A DNA stretch of 64,000 bases from Photobacterium sp. CCB-ST2H9 (GTDB lineage Bacteria; Pseudomonadota; Gammaproteobacteria; Enterobacterales; Vibrionaceae). The first letter of the stretch is position 1, and every line of letters starts with the position of its first letter. Position numbers and translations under genes: made by a program. Location: the NCBI RefSeq assembly GCF_023151555.2, contig NZ_CP100425.1, positions 1,488,001-1,552,000 on the forward strand. The letters run 5' to 3'. Shown here piece after piece: positions 18,187-27,220 of the stretch. The notes beneath the pieces are model-generated. The model was not told the DNA's origin, made no database searches, and saw only the letters and a program-made list of their open reading frames with translations.

Positions 18187-18238
18187 AAAATCGATTGAAT
18201 ATTTCCGCAGCTTTTTCTCAGCTTATATTCTTTGCTGA

Positions 18239-18835
18239 TTATTCCCAGCCAAAAACGGCATCGTATGTCTGACAATTTCCGACCAGAGACTCAGTGTTCT
18301 CGAGGTAAAGCTGCTGATCAGCGGAAACAGGGTAGGTGAGCCATTGGGAGCACTGGGCACTCTGGCCATTCCCGATTACCAGCTTACTGCCCGGTTTCAG
18401 TTCGCAACGTGTCATTTTGTCTAATGGCGACCACTGATAGCAAATCTCATAGCCTGCGCGATAATGGGCGACTTTGCCGTCTGGCTGACTGGTTGCCCAC
18501 CAGGCCCCATACTGACTGTTCGGGTTGGTGCTGTTCCAGGCGCGGTAAATCGTCAGTACTTCTCCGTCTTTGACTTTGTACACCTGCCCCTGACAGAGTT
18601 TGCCCTGGTTTGGCTCACCCAGTGAATTCGTCAGAAGCTGCGGGTCGTCGTCAGCTATCAATTTGCTGGCCCATGCCACGGGAGGTTCGGTTGAACCAAT
18701 ACAGTTTTCAGCAGCAAGGATTTCCTGGGTTGCATTGGCAACATTTGTCTGTCCGGATTCGTGCGTGGTCGTTGTACAGGCGGTGAGACTCAGGCTGCCC
18801 AATAGTGCCGCAGCCAAGGAGAGTGTTGATTTCAT
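18239..18835 (-). CDS. Predicted lipoprotein, unknown family
   Basis: A 198-residue exported lipoprotein: leader MKSTLSLAAALLGSLSLTAC with lipobox LTAC (Cys20). The mature protein has six further cysteines (CIGSTE, LCQGQV, ICYQW, RCELK, QCSQW, NCQTYD), which suggests a disulfide-rich extracytoplasmic domain. There is a repeated W-S/A theme (RAWNSTNPNSQYGAWWATS). No known domain recognised. It lies downstream of the bactofilin gene on the same strand but behind that gene's terminator, so it is probably transcribed separately. Confidence 0.65.
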   Translation of the reverse strand: MKSTLSLAAALLGSLSLTACTTTTHESGQTNVANATQEILAAENCIGSTEPPVAWASKLIADDDPQLLTNSLGEPNQGKLCQGQVYKVKDGEVLTIYRAWNSTNPNSQYGAWWATSQPDGKVAHYRAGYEICYQWSPLDKMTRCELKPGSKLVIGNGQSAQCSQWLTYPVSADQQLYLENTESLVGNCQTYDAVFGWE

Positions 18836-18981
18836 ACATGTTCCCTATGTTCGATGATGGATGCACCCATTATCGTATTCAACAGAGGGCTTTGCTTGCA
18901 GGCAGCAAAGCAAGCTGAAATTTTTAGAGACAGCTAACAGTTTGAACAGGCAGCGTTGAGCAGTAAGGGAAGATAAAGCGA

Positions 18982-19011
18982 AAAAAACCGGAACGAGATG
19001 TTCCGGTTTTT
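18982..19011 (-). terminator. Terminator after bactofilin gene
   Basis: AAACCGGAAC (18985-18994) and GTTCCGGTTT (18998 area to 19007) form a 10-bp stem; on the - strand the stem is followed by a T run. It sits right after the bactofilin stop codon. Confidence 0.88.
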
Positions 19012-19016
19012 GGGCA

Positions 19017-19613
19017 TTATTTTCTCGCGTTGGCTTGCTTTTTATTGTCGACTGCCGCTGCGGTAGGGGCGGGAGATGCCCCGGGTTTGCTGGCTGCAAC
19101 TGACGCAGTGCCTGCAGCAGCGCTTTTATCAGTACTGCCTGCAGCTTCTGCTGGTTTCAGCTGAGTCGGCGGTGTCAGTGGGGCCGCATCTTTCTGGCTT
19201 CCCTTGGAATCAGCACTGGCTTTCGCCGCTTCTTCTTTATTCAGTGTCACGACTTTTTCTTCATCAGCCGGGTGGGTCTGACCCAGGAAGCAGCCGCCAC
19301 GCTCGATGCAAATGTCGTTGGTATAGATGACACCTTTGGCTTTGCCTTTCTCCAGAATCTCAATGCTGGCCGCGTGGCAAGCACCTTCATGCAGACCGTT
19401 AATCACGACTTTGTTGGCGAAGATTTCACCGGATACCCGGCCGGTTGCACTGATTGACAGTGTCTGTTCCGTACGAATACGCCCTTCAATATAGCCATCC
19501 ACCTGGATATTACCGCTTAATTCGATATCCCCTTTGATGGAACAGCCTTGTGCAATGATAGTTGCAGTTGAGTGCTTACTTGTGTTTCCAGCACTTTTAC
19601 TAAAGAGTCCCAT
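19017..19613 (-). CDS. Bactofilin (polymer-forming cytoskeletal protein)
   Basis: A 198-residue bactofilin. The right-handed beta-helix core covers about residues 15-115, with the typical STATIIAQGCSIKGDIELSG opening and VDGYIEGRI, VVINGLHEGACHA and EILEKGKAKGVIYT rungs. Bactofilins polymerise without nucleotide and scaffold cell-wall enzymes at defined sites. The C-terminal 80 residues are an Ala/Pro/Lys-rich disordered tail. It overlaps the end of the M23 peptidase gene by 97 bases in another frame, so the two are translationally linked, matching the bactofilin-M23 pairings known in other bacteria. Confidence 0.92.
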   Translation of the reverse strand: MGLFSKSAGNTSKHSTATIIAQGCSIKGDIELSGNIQVDGYIEGRIRTEQTLSISATGRVSGEIFANKVVINGLHEGACHAASIEILEKGKAKGVIYTNDICIERGGCFLGQTHPADEEKVVTLNKEEAAKASADSKGSQKDAAPLTPPTQLKPAEAAGSTDKSAAAGTASVAASKPGASPAPTAAAVDNKKQANARK

Positions 19614-20467
19614 TGGATGCTCCTCTCATGGTTAAACAGATAGTCAAAGTTATCGGGTCCCCAGTTGATGAAAAATTTGGGGTTCAGTGCCCGACCCAGA
19701 AAACGTACCTCGTAATGGAGGTGGGGGCCGGTAGAAGTACCGCTATTGCCTGATAGGGCAATCAAATCGCCTTTTCGGACGAAATCCCCGGTTTTGACCT
19801 TGAATGTCTTTAAGTGCGCATACAAGGTCATAAAGCCATAGCCATGATCAACTTTCATCAGATTGCCATAGCCTTTTTTGCTCGGTCGGACCAGCTCAAC
19901 CACACCATCAGCCGGTGCATAAATGGGTGTGCCGGAATTCCCGCTCATATCAATCCCTAAATGACGGCGTTTATTCCCGAAAATCGGGTGGTTACGGGAA
20001 CCATAGCTGGATGAAATGCGACGATAATCCATCGGACTACCGTTCGGAATCACCTTCAGCATGGCAACTCGAACCGCGGAGTTCAGCGCCGCCGTATCCA
20101 GCCGGTCATTCAGTGGTTGTTCATCTTCAGTGTCAATGCCCAGGACGTTCTCCAGGTCATTGACGCGCCCTGTAATCTGCTCCAGCTCATAACGACGATC
20201 AGCCAGATTCTGCTCCAGCGACTGTCTGTCGCTTTCCAGGGTTGAAATTTCATCTTTCAGTTCCGTCGCATGACGACTTAACTGCGTTTTTTCCTGTTCT
20301 GTCTGATTGACGGTTGTCCATAAATACTGAATGGAAAAAGCCATCACGATGACAGTGACAATAAACAGCAGAAAAGTGGCAACCAGGTTGCGTCGCAGAT
20401 ACTTTCCTAACTGAAAATGGTATGAACCATTAATTGTTGATATCGAGATTGTGAGTTGATCTTTCAT
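19517..20467 (-). CDS. M23 family metallopeptidase with coiled coil
   Basis: A 316-residue membrane-anchored LytM-type endopeptidase. A cytoplasmic head (about 1-28), one membrane span (about 29-50), a periplasmic coiled coil (about 55-110, VNQTEQEKTQLSRHATELKD onward) and an M23 domain (about 150-270) are visible. Zinc ligands are HLGID and HLHYE with the intervening GYGFMTLYAHL. All four expected residues are present, so it is probably an active peptidoglycan crosslink peptidase. It overlaps the bactofilin gene by 97 bases; the pair resembles shape-determining CcmA/Csd modules. Confidence 0.9.
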   Translation of the reverse strand: MKDQLTISISTINGSYHFQLGKYLRRNLVATFLLFIVTVIVMAFSIQYLWTTVNQTEQEKTQLSRHATELKDEISTLESDRQSLEQNLADRRYELEQITGRVNDLENVLGIDTEDEQPLNDRLDTAALNSAVRVAMLKVIPNGSPMDYRRISSSYGSRNHPIFGNKRRHLGIDMSGNSGTPIYAPADGVVELVRPSKKGYGNLMKVDHGYGFMTLYAHLKTFKVKTGDFVRKGDLIALSGNSGTSTGPHLHYEVRFLGRALNPKFFINWGPDNFDYLFNHERSIQWDSLVKVLETQVSTQLQLSLHKAVPSKGISN

Positions 20468-20603
20468 TACGCTAAGCTCATTCGCTATCTCTAAGGCTTA
20501 GGCGACAAGCGGCTGGCAGAATTAACTTATATCAGGAAATGGTGATGTAAAATTGTGCTCTGTGGCATAAGTTTCCTGCTTCGCATCCTGCGGCGATGTC
20601 CCA

Positions 20604-20915
20604 TTAAGCAACCAGAAAGAAGAAATACAAAAAAAGAATAAAAGCCAGCAGTATGGCAGCAAGCGTCGGGTAAATGATGTAGTAGTCACCACCACGCCGG
20701 GCTCGCTTGAAACACAGGTAAACCAGCAGCCCGTTGTAGCCAAACAGTAACAGACTGATTGTTGTCCCTGCATTCAGAGTCATCTGATGCATCCTCAGCA
20801 GAAAATGGCTGAGCAGGAAGTAATCCAGGACGATCAGCCAGAGAAATAACTTTTGCAGTCCGTCTGGTCGGCGTACCCGGGGGTCAACAACAGAAGAAGA
20901 TGCAGCTTTTTTCAT
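20604..20915 (-). CDS. Small membrane protein downstream of lafU
   Basis: A 103-residue protein with a basic N-terminus (KKAASSSVVDPRVRRPDG) and three predicted membrane spans (about 22-40, 48-66, 80-102). No family recognised. It lies 58 bases after the motor-protein gene motB(lafU), across a strong stem-loop, on the same strand. It could be a late accessory of the lateral flagellar operon, but nothing in the sequence proves it. Confidence 0.55.
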   Translation of the reverse strand: MKKAASSSVVDPRVRRPDGLQKLFLWLIVLDYFLLSHFLLRMHQMTLNAGTTISLLLFGYNGLLVYLCFKRARRGGDYYIIYPTLAAILLAFILFLYFFFLVA

Positions 20916-20937
20916 TGGTTTCTTTCGCTAATGGTGA

Positions 20938-20970
20938 GCAGACGGCAAAGGGGATGCCTTTGCCGTCTGC
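20938..20970 (-). terminator. 14-bp inverted repeat after motB(lafU)
   Basis: GCAGACGGCAAAGG (20938-20951) is the exact complement of CCTTTGCCGTCTGC (20957-20970) with a five-base loop. It lies directly after the motB stop. There is no T tract on either strand, so it may attenuate or protect the mRNA rather than terminate fully. Confidence 0.65.
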
Positions 20971-20973
20971 AGG

Positions 20974-21942
20974 TTAAGACGCTTTGACGAAATCCTGTCG
21001 AATCACAGGCTGGTTAAATTCGGCTTCCTTGCGTGCTTGCTGAAGCACCGGGCCGTCTTCATGTTTCGCCGGGCCTCTGAACAGGGTTTCTACCATACGC
21101 GCAGCCGCAGCTGTCAGTACGAACAACTCAATGCGGCGGTTCTCGCTGGCACTTGGTGTTTCCGGATTCAGAGGCGCCTTATCAGCCATGCCTGCAACCT
21201 GCAGTACACGTTTTTCAGGTGCGCCACCTGCAATCAGGGTCTGGCGGGCCACATTGGCACGGGAAGCGGACAGTTCCCAGTTTGTTTTATCACTGATGGA
21301 ACGGCTGTAGCGGATGGCATCGGTATGACCACTGATAATCAATGGATTCTCAATCTTTTTGAAAATCGGGGCCAGCGCTAACAGTAAATCCTCAAAGAAT
21401 GGGGTGAGCTGACTGCTGCCGCGGTGGAACATGTTTTCGCGGAAGTCATCTTGCAGGACAATCCGAAGACCCTGCGGGGTGACATCCACATGCACATTTC
21501 CTTCTGCAGAAGCCTGTTTTGCCAGTTCTTCAACGACTTTCGCCAGCACTTTGAGCTGCTCCTGGCTGTCATAAGTGCCCTGAACCAGAGATTCTGTATA
21601 CTGGCCATCGCCGTTACCATCATAGAAAGAGGTGACCGTCACGGCTGCGTTATGAGAACTTAAATCAGAGGCTTCACCACCTAAGTCAATCGGGGACAGG
21701 CTGGTGGAGCTGTCAAACGGGTTGCCGACTCCCTGATCGAACAGGCTTGAGCTGTTGAGGTGCGCAACAATAGCTTTCCGTTCCGATTGGTCAACAATCG
21801 CCAGAATCCACAACACCAGAAACAGAGCCATCAGGGCGATCATAAAGTCAGCAAAAGCAACTTTCCATGCACCGCCATGTCCGACATCATGGTCGTTCTG
21901 GCGTCTGCGTTTGATGATGATCTGATTGTATCGTTGCATCAT
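20974..21942 (-). CDS. lafU: Lateral flagellar stator protein MotB (LafU)
   Basis: A 322-residue inner-membrane stator subunit. The single N-terminal span contains the ion-carrying Asp ([18 protein letters not shown], Asp about 32), and the periplasmic OmpA-like peptidoglycan-binding domain spans about 180-275 ([20 protein letters not shown], split; RRIELFVLT). Position after motA in the laf operon assigns it to the proton-driven lateral motor. ATGA overlap with motA, with AGGAGG just before, couples translation. Confidence 0.93.
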   Translation of the reverse strand: MMQRYNQIIIKRRRQNDHDVGHGGAWKVAFADFMIALMALFLVLWILAIVDQSERKAIVAHLNSSSLFDQGVGNPFDSSTSLSPIDLGGEASDLSSHNAAVTVTSFYDGNGDGQYTESLVQGTYDSQEQLKVLAKVVEELAKQASAEGNVHVDVTPQGLRIVLQDDFRENMFHRGSSQLTPFFEDLLLALAPIFKKIENPLIISGHTDAIRYSRSISDKTNWELSASRANVARQTLIAGGAPEKRVLQVAGMADKAPLNPETPSASENRRIELFVLTAAAARMVETLFRGPAKHEDGPVLQQARKEAEFNQPVIRQDFVKAS

Positions 21943-22796
21943 GCCTCCTGTTCAGACAGCCATTTTTCCATGTCGTTGAAGCTTGGCTTGATGTCTAACT
22001 GAATGTTCTTACGGCCGGCATCAATCGCCAGCAGGGTTGGTTTCTTCGCCACATAAGCGACCAGTGTTGCGCGAACACATTCAAACGCAGACATATCACG
22101 CTTCACGCGTTGAGACATGGCATTACTCGCTGGGTCTAATACACAGTAACAGCCGAAAATGCCCAGAAAAGTACCGACCAGCGCAGCAGCAATTTTTACA
22201 CCAATCAGACCGATACCTTTATCAAGGAACTGCATCGTGATGATGATCCCCATAACAGCGGCAAGAATACCAAAGCCAGGCAGCGCTTCGGCCGTCCGGT
22301 GAAGTGAGCGGGAAGGCAGCAGCAGATCGTCTTCAATCGCCATGATTTCCTGCTCCAGCATGGCATCCAGTTCATGTGGTGACATCTGACCCATCGCCAT
22401 CAGACGCAGGTTATCGGTAATGTAAGCCACTAAGTGGCTGTCTTCTTTGATCAGCGGATAACGTTCAAAGAGCTCACTGTTCTGCGGATCTTCAATATGG
22501 CTGTCGAGGGATTTGAAACCGCCGTTTCGGATAGTTTCCAGCAGCAGTTGCATCAGGCCCATCAGCTGCATGTAATACTCTTGCTCATTTTTACGCGGCT
22601 TGACGATATGGCGAAGCTGGATGCGCATTTCACGGATCACATGGGGCGGGTTGCCGACAATGATGGATCCCAGTGCTGCACCAACAATAATCAGAATTTC
22701 AGCAGGCTGCCAGATGGCAGAAATGTCGCCACCAGCCCATTTGAAACCGCCGAAAACACATAACAAAATGACGATTGCGCCGGTAAATTTTTGCAT
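21939..22796 (-). CDS. lafT: Lateral flagellar stator protein MotA (LafT)
   Basis: A 285-residue MotA. Four membrane spans are visible: about 5-20, 30-50, 168-190 and 200-222. The conserved [12 protein letters not shown] motif carries the Pro that interacts with MotB, and the cytoplasmic loop holds the charged residues that contact FliG. Its length and [14 protein letters not shown] opening fit proton-type MotA rather than the polar sodium-type PomA. Fifth from last of the fliD operon; 15 bases after fliA. Confidence 0.93.
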   Translation of the reverse strand: MQKFTGAIVILLCVFGGFKWAGGDISAIWQPAEILIIVGAALGSIIVGNPPHVIREMRIQLRHIVKPRKNEQEYYMQLMGLMQLLLETIRNGGFKSLDSHIEDPQNSELFERYPLIKEDSHLVAYITDNLRLMAMGQMSPHELDAMLEQEIMAIEDDLLLPSRSLHRTAEALPGFGILAAVMGIIITMQFLDKGIGLIGVKIAAALVGTFLGIFGCYCVLDPASNAMSQRVKRDMSAFECVRATLVAYVAKKPTLLAIDAGRKNIQLDIKPSFNDMEKWLSEQEA

Positions 22797-22811
22797 TTCA
22801 GTTTGCTCCTA

Positions 22812-23540
22812 TCAGCAAAGATATTGATTCAGTTGTTTCAGGGCCTGCTTATGAAGCTGGCACACGCGTGGCGGTGTCAGGTTGAGCACCAGTGCAATCT
22901 CATGCAGGTTCATATCATGTTGATAGAACAGAGTAAGCAGCAGCTGTTCACGAGCTTTCAGCTTACCCAGTGCCACACCCAGGGTGCGGCGGATATGCTC
23001 ATGACGGACAGATTCACCGCCGTCATTCGTCATTGAGAAATCGTTGCCACTTTCCAGAAGCTGATCCAGGCTTTGCATTTCGCTGGCCATGGAAGCATTC
23101 AGGCGTTGCAGATAGTCCGCCTGGTCGGTTCCCAGCGCTTCAATAATTTCAGCTTCCGTCGGCTGTCTGCCGAGCTTTTTCATTAAATCGCGGGTGACGT
23201 CATTCAGCTCATGCGCCTGTTGGCGGGTCTGGCGTGAACGCCAGTCAAGACGGCGAAGCTCATCCAGAATCGAGCCGCGGATACGGCAGACTGCGAAAGA
23301 CGGAAAATTCGGGTCTTCGACATTGCCGTAACGGCGACCGGCTTCCAGCAGTCCCATCAGACCGATTTGCTGCATATCTTCCAGACTGCAATGGGTGCTG
23401 ACATGACTGCGGAGTTGATTGACAACACGTTTTACTAATACAAGGTGATCACGGATCAGCTTATCTTCGTTGATGACCGGGCTGTTTCGCCCGGTTTCCT
23501 GTTCGCTGTCGTAATGTTCAGTCGGGTTGATATCAAGCAT
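22812..23540 (-). CDS. lafS: Lateral flagellar sigma-28 factor FliA (LafS)
   Basis: A 242-residue flagellar sigma factor (sigma28). Region 2 is seen in HLVLVKRVVNQL through FPSFAVCRIRGSILDELRR, and region 4 HTH near the C-terminus in LHEIALVLNLTPPRVCQLHK (about 211-230). It is expected to drive late lateral-flagellar genes such as lafA and the stators. It lies inside the fliD operon, which means late genes include their own sigma factor. Seven bases separate it from fliL. Confidence 0.93.
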   Translation of the reverse strand: MLDINPTEHYDSEQETGRNSPVINEDKLIRDHLVLVKRVVNQLRSHVSTHCSLEDMQQIGLMGLLEAGRRYGNVEDPNFPSFAVCRIRGSILDELRRLDWRSRQTRQQAHELNDVTRDLMKKLGRQPTEAEIIEALGTDQADYLQRLNASMASEMQSLDQLLESGNDFSMTNDGGESVRHEHIRRTLGVALGKLKAREQLLLTLFYQHDMNLHEIALVLNLTPPRVCQLHKQALKQLNQYLC

Positions 23541-23547
23541 AAGCGCC

Positions 23548-24021
23548 TCACTGAATGACGTATTTGGTCAGCAATACGTTGTCGATAGCGTGGGCATAAC
23601 GGGTTTTGCCAAATGCATCCAACAGGGTGCTTTTGACTTCTTCCTGCAGCTCATCAATCGTGCGCTGGTTCTGAAGCTCTTCGTAAGTTTTGTTACTGAA
23701 CAGTTTCAGCAGCGCATTTCGAACAACAGGCATGAAGTTATCAATGCCTTCAATCGCTTCCGGACGACGGGTTTCCAGTGCCAGTTCCATCATGATGAAA
23801 TGTGTCTGGCGTTCGCCTTTCACAGACAGCACCAGTTTTTCCAGCGGATGGAATACAGGGTCTAAATTATCCGGCTGGCTGAAGGGGAGGCTAATGCTGT
23901 TACCGCCTTGGCCCTGATGGCTCTTAACGTACCAGAGGGTACCGCCAACACTGGCTGCTGCGACCAGTACGCTGGTGATCAGCATGATGATAATGATCAG
24001 GACGAGATTACGCTGGGTCAT
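23548..24021 (-). CDS. fliL: Flagellar basal body protein FliL (lateral)
   Basis: A 157-residue FliL with an N-terminal signal anchor (about 5-28, LVLIIIIMLITSVLVAAASV) and a periplasmic stator-associated domain containing DPVFHPLEKLVLSVKGERQ. FliL surrounds stator units and supports swarming torque. I start at ATG 24021 because AGGAG is nine bases upstream; an ATG 36 bases earlier lies inside fliK's end and lacks one. Located between fliK and fliA. Confidence 0.9.
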   Translation of the reverse strand: MTQRNLVLIIIIMLITSVLVAAASVGGTLWYVKSHQGQGGNSISLPFSQPDNLDPVFHPLEKLVLSVKGERQTHFIMMELALETRRPEAIEGIDNFMPVVRNALLKLFSNKTYEELQNQRTIDELQEEVKSTLLDAFGKTRYAHAIDNVLLTKYVIQ

Positions 24022-24035
24022 GAAAATAGCTCCTA

Positions 24036-25136
24036 TCAGGCTCTGGTTGACAGCCAATGGCCTGAATCTGTTGTTGTATTTTGGTGGTCATCTGTGTGTT
24101 GATTGGCAAAGATGACAGGTTGTGAGTCTTCTTCTGAATGTTCCTGTTGTTGTCCCTGACGGCCGTCGCCGACGTTTACATCAACATGAACAAAATTTTG
24201 ATCCTGCAGTTCGGCACGCAGACGTTCAGAAACCTGAACCAGCGCATCCCGGACAGCAGCCTGATTCGCATGAATCTGAACACTGAGGCGATCCCCGTCC
24301 ATGCGAACGATTAAATCCAGTTTGCCCAGATCAGGCGGGTCCAGACGGATGCGGGCTTCCTGGAGATTCTGGCTGGCCTGTAACTGCACTCTGTCCTGCA
24401 AGACCTGCATCATTTGTTCGCCCCATTTGCTTTGCTGCCCCTGAGGCAGCTTGACACTGGCCCACTCAACCTGAGAGGTTGCGGAAGCAGAGGCTGGTGC
24501 GGAAGCCGATTGAGCGTGTGCCGGACCGGTGTTCTCTGCCGATAGGCCATTGATAAGTGTCTGTAAAGAAGAGGCACTGTTCGCCAGACGGTTTTCGCCG
24601 AGGCCGGATAGCGTGGTTTCCTGCTGCACACCAGACTGGGTTTGCTGCATCAGTACTGAAAGGCGGGCATTGTCTGCAGACGTTGCAGCAGTAGTCTGAC
24701 GCTCGCCATTGGCAGCGGCTGCACCGGATTGCATCAGCTGTGCGTCACGGACGGATGCGGCGTTAGCCTGCATGCCCGCTTTTCCGGCTGCGCCAATCGC
24801 CATCTGTTCTGCTGTTGAGGTGCCCGGAAGGGCTGCGCCTGTTCCCAGCTGTTTTTCAGCCTGAGCCAGCAGGTTTGCGATGATGTCCGCTGCGACTGCT
24901 GGCGTCAGAGTGTTGTCATCCTGTTCAGTCTGTGCACTTGTTGCTGCGATATCATTTGGCTCATCCGCCGATCGGGCGCGCTCAGTTCCCGCATTGCCCC
25001 GCGGCGTTTTGCTCTGCAGCGAGTCGGTGAAACTGGAGGCTTTATCATCCTGAGACGGTTTCACAATACCGCTGCCGATGTCCCCGGTTTCACTGTTGCT
25101 GTTAGCCAGTTTGGAATTTGAGACGATAGTATTCAT
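24036..25136 (-). CDS. fliK: Flagellar hook-length control protein FliK (lateral)
   Basis: A 366-residue FliK. The long N-terminal region (1-230) is Ser/Ala/Gln/Thr-rich and low complexity, as expected for the ruler part. The conserved C-terminal domain carries ARIRLDPPDLGKLDLIVRMD and VSERLRAELQDQNFVHVDVNV (each read across about 258-320), which interacts with FlhB to switch export specificity. It shares one base with fliT's end and sits in the fliD operon. Confidence 0.9.
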   Translation of the reverse strand: MNTIVSNSKLANSNSETGDIGSGIVKPSQDDKASSFTDSLQSKTPRGNAGTERARSADEPNDIAATSAQTEQDDNTLTPAVAADIIANLLAQAEKQLGTGAALPGTSTAEQMAIGAAGKAGMQANAASVRDAQLMQSGAAAANGERQTTAATSADNARLSVLMQQTQSGVQQETTLSGLGENRLANSASSLQTLINGLSAENTGPAHAQSASAPASASATSQVEWASVKLPQGQQSKWGEQMMQVLQDRVQLQASQNLQEARIRLDPPDLGKLDLIVRMDGDRLSVQIHANQAAVRDALVQVSERLRAELQDQNFVHVDVNVGDGRQGQQQEHSEEDSQPVIFANQHTDDHQNTTTDSGHWLSTRA

Positions 25137-25441
25137 TAAAGCTCCATGTTCATGGCCATCTGATATGCCAAAAGTCCTTCTTTTCCTTCACTGACGGCAT
25201 TCATTTCTTGCTGTAGTTTGTCTTTGTTTTCTCTGACGGCGCTGATTGCAGCAAGATGGCTGCTTTTCAGGTGACTTAAAGCCTGAATCTGCTCATCGCT
25301 GAATGTTTCTTTCTGTAAACTCAGCAGTACCTTTTGCAGCGTCTGGTCCAGCTGCTGCAAACGGTTCCAGTCTTGCTCTGCAACTGCCCGGTCAATATTC
25401 TGCTTCAGGTTCAGGAGTTGAGTGACTGTGATGTTAGGCAT
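25136..25441 (-). CDS. fliT: FliT-like flagellar chaperone (LafD type)
   Basis: A 101-residue all-helical protein between fliS and fliK. Heptad-rich helices (NLKQNIDRAVAEQDWNRLQQ onward) fit FliT/LafD-type export chaperones that bind the FliD cap protein, but FliT sequences diverge strongly and the call rests mainly on position and size. It overlaps fliS by 8 bases and abuts fliK. Confidence 0.75.
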   Translation of the reverse strand: MPNITVTQLLNLKQNIDRAVAEQDWNRLQQLDQTLQKVLLSLQKETFSDEQIQALSHLKSSHLAAISAVRENKDKLQQEMNAVSEGKEGLLAYQMAMNMEL

Positions 25442-25823
25442 GCTGTCCGAATCCTTCCCAGCCTTCCCGAACGTTTGTCATGACTTTTTCAACTGAATCG
25501 AGATGTTCAGCTTTGTTCTGAGAGCTCGCTTTGAAGAGCTCGCCAATGCAAAACTCGTAAAGGTCATGCAGGTTGGCAGCAAGTTCGCCACCTGCTTCGA
25601 TATCCAGTGCGCTGTCCAGGCCAATCAGGATGTTCATGCACTTACTGATCCCTTTACTTTTGGCTTCCAAACGTTTGGATTCGATGTGACCTTTGACCCG
25701 GATGAGTTCATCCAACAGACCATCGATCAGCATCAGTACTAGCTGATGTGGGTTTGCCGATGCGGCCTGGGCATCCAGATCAACGCTCTGATAAGAATCA
25801 AAGCCCGAGTTTTGCATTAGCAT
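25434..25823 (-). CDS. fliS: Flagellin export chaperone FliS (lateral)
   Basis: A 129-residue FliS with the classic opening (GFDSYQSVDLDAQAASANPH) and LVLMLIDGLLDELIRVKGHI, a four-helix bundle that holds the flagellin C-terminus before export. AGGAG lies six bases before the first ATG. It follows fliD by 11 bases in the lateral late operon. Confidence 0.92.
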   Translation of the reverse strand: MLMQNSGFDSYQSVDLDAQAASANPHQLVLMLIDGLLDELIRVKGHIESKRLEAKSKGISKCMNILIGLDSALDIEAGGELAANLHDLYEFCIGELFKASSQNKAEHLDSVEKVMTNVREGWEGFGQHA

Positions 25824-25834
25824 GAGTCGCTCCT

Positions 25835-27175
25835 TTAAATCGAGAATAATCCGCTCGTTTGGTTCATTTGTGTCATCAGCTGGTTCATCTGGGTGAATTG
25901 CGCAAGATAACGGTCATAAGACATCTGATATTTACGCTCCAGGCCCGACAGTTTGTCGTCGATCCGGCTGATGTTTTGCTGAAGGCTGTCTTTACGGCTC
26001 TTGAATACGCCGTCTGAGAAGGACAAGTAAGGTTTCACTGTCGCTTCAAGTGAATCGAACAGTTGATCTGTACCGTTGAACATCTCGCCCAGCGCTGCAG
26101 GGTTACTGGCTTGTGCCGCTTCGAACTTCTCGTTATCGACGGTCAGCTTGCCGTGGCGGTCGATGCTGACACCCACGGAGTACAGGCTCTGGCCGTTGTA
26201 GTTCTGACGGAAAAGAGAACTGATCTGGCTTTCCAGTGAGCGCAGGGTACCGTCACCAGCCAGAACGCCGCGTTTTTCATCTTCTGAACCGACTTTGGTG
26301 TATTTGTCGATTTCAGACATCAGGGCGTTATAGCTTTCAACCAGCTTGTTCAGCTGTTCTTTGGTTGATTCTTTATCAGCACCCACAGACATGCCAACCG
26401 GCTGGTCGCCGCTTTGCTGTGCTTTGGTGACAGTCAGGTCGACCCCGTCAATCACGCCTTCAAAAGTGTTTGAAGCGTTTGTCAGTTTCAGGCCCGTGTT
26501 CTGAGCACCCAGCCAGATGATCGCATCCTGAGGAGTGCTGATGTCGGTCGCGGTAGCGAATGCATTTTCAAAGTTTGCATCACCGGTACCCGTTGCGCTG
26601 ACAGAGATAGTGTTGGCTGAGCCAGTTTCTTTACCGGACAGCATAAAGTGCGTTTCGCCATTTGCGCGGACCAGTGTGGCGTTCACACCCGGGTTGTTTT
26701 CATCATTATTGATGGCATTAACCAGTTCCTGAACGGTTGCTGTGCCGTCGCTGTCGGTATCAACAGTGGCCAGATCCAGGTTCAGGGTTTTGCCATCCAT
26801 CGTAATCATCATGGTGCCCGTTGCCGGAACTGGTGATGATGACGTTGTGCCTGCGCCCAGATCAACACTCATCTGATGCGCGGTCGCAACCTGCTCAACG
26901 AAGACCTGATATTCACCCGCCAGTGCATTACCGTTCACGCTTGCACTCAGGTTTCCTTCCTGAGAGAAGGTCGCGCTGTTTTTAACAACACTGTCATTCA
27001 GGCCATTCATGTCTTCCACAGCAGTACGGAACGCACGCAGGGCTGACTCGATTTTGCCGTAGGCAGTAATCTGGCTCTGATACTTATCAGACTGAGTCTG
27101 ATAACGATTCTGGAATGGCTGTACCTCATAAGTGGCAAGCTGTTGCGCCATACTGATCGGATCAATGGAACTCAT
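25835..27175 (-). CDS. fliD: Flagellar filament cap protein FliD (LafB, lateral)
   Basis: A 446-residue HAP2/FliD. N-terminal coiled coil (PISMAQQLATYEVQPFQNRY), central variable domains with VEQVATAHQMSV and INNDENNPGVNATLVRANGE, and C-terminal helices (SFSDGVFKSRKDSLQQNISR to the end) are all present. It caps the lateral filament and guides flagellin folding outside the cell. First gene of the operon behind the sigma54 promoter at 27205-27220; AAGGAG precedes the ATG. Confidence 0.93.
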   Translation of the reverse strand: MSSIDPISMAQQLATYEVQPFQNRYQTQSDKYQSQITAYGKIESALRAFRTAVEDMNGLNDSVVKNSATFSQEGNLSASVNGNALAGEYQVFVEQVATAHQMSVDLGAGTTSSSPVPATGTMMITMDGKTLNLDLATVDTDSDGTATVQELVNAINNDENNPGVNATLVRANGETHFMLSGKETGSANTISVSATGTGDANFENAFATATDISTPQDAIIWLGAQNTGLKLTNASNTFEGVIDGVDLTVTKAQQSGDQPVGMSVGADKESTKEQLNKLVESYNALMSEIDKYTKVGSEDEKRGVLAGDGTLRSLESQISSLFRQNYNGQSLYSVGVSIDRHGKLTVDNEKFEAAQASNPAALGEMFNGTDQLFDSLEATVKPYLSFSDGVFKSRKDSLQQNISRIDDKLSGLERKYQMSYDRYLAQFTQMNQLMTQMNQTSGLFSI

Positions 27176-27204
27176 GGAAAAACTCCTTTATTTATTGCTA
27201 CTAA

Positions 27205-27220
27205 AGCAAATAGTGTGCCA
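27205..27220 (-). promoter_or_regulatory. Sigma54 promoter of the fliD operon
   Basis: On the - strand the sequence reads TGGCACACTATTTGCT, a full match to the -24/-12 consensus (TGGCAC, then a purine, four bases, TTGCW). It lies about 30 bases before the fliD start. The encoded LafK is the likely enhancer-binding activator. Confidence 0.9.

Noticed and set aside
1..18200. A chromosomal integron cassette array, suggested by many small unrelated + strand genes
   Set aside because: No repeated attC-type imperfect palindromes with a shared core are visible between the genes, and several genes are on the - strand.
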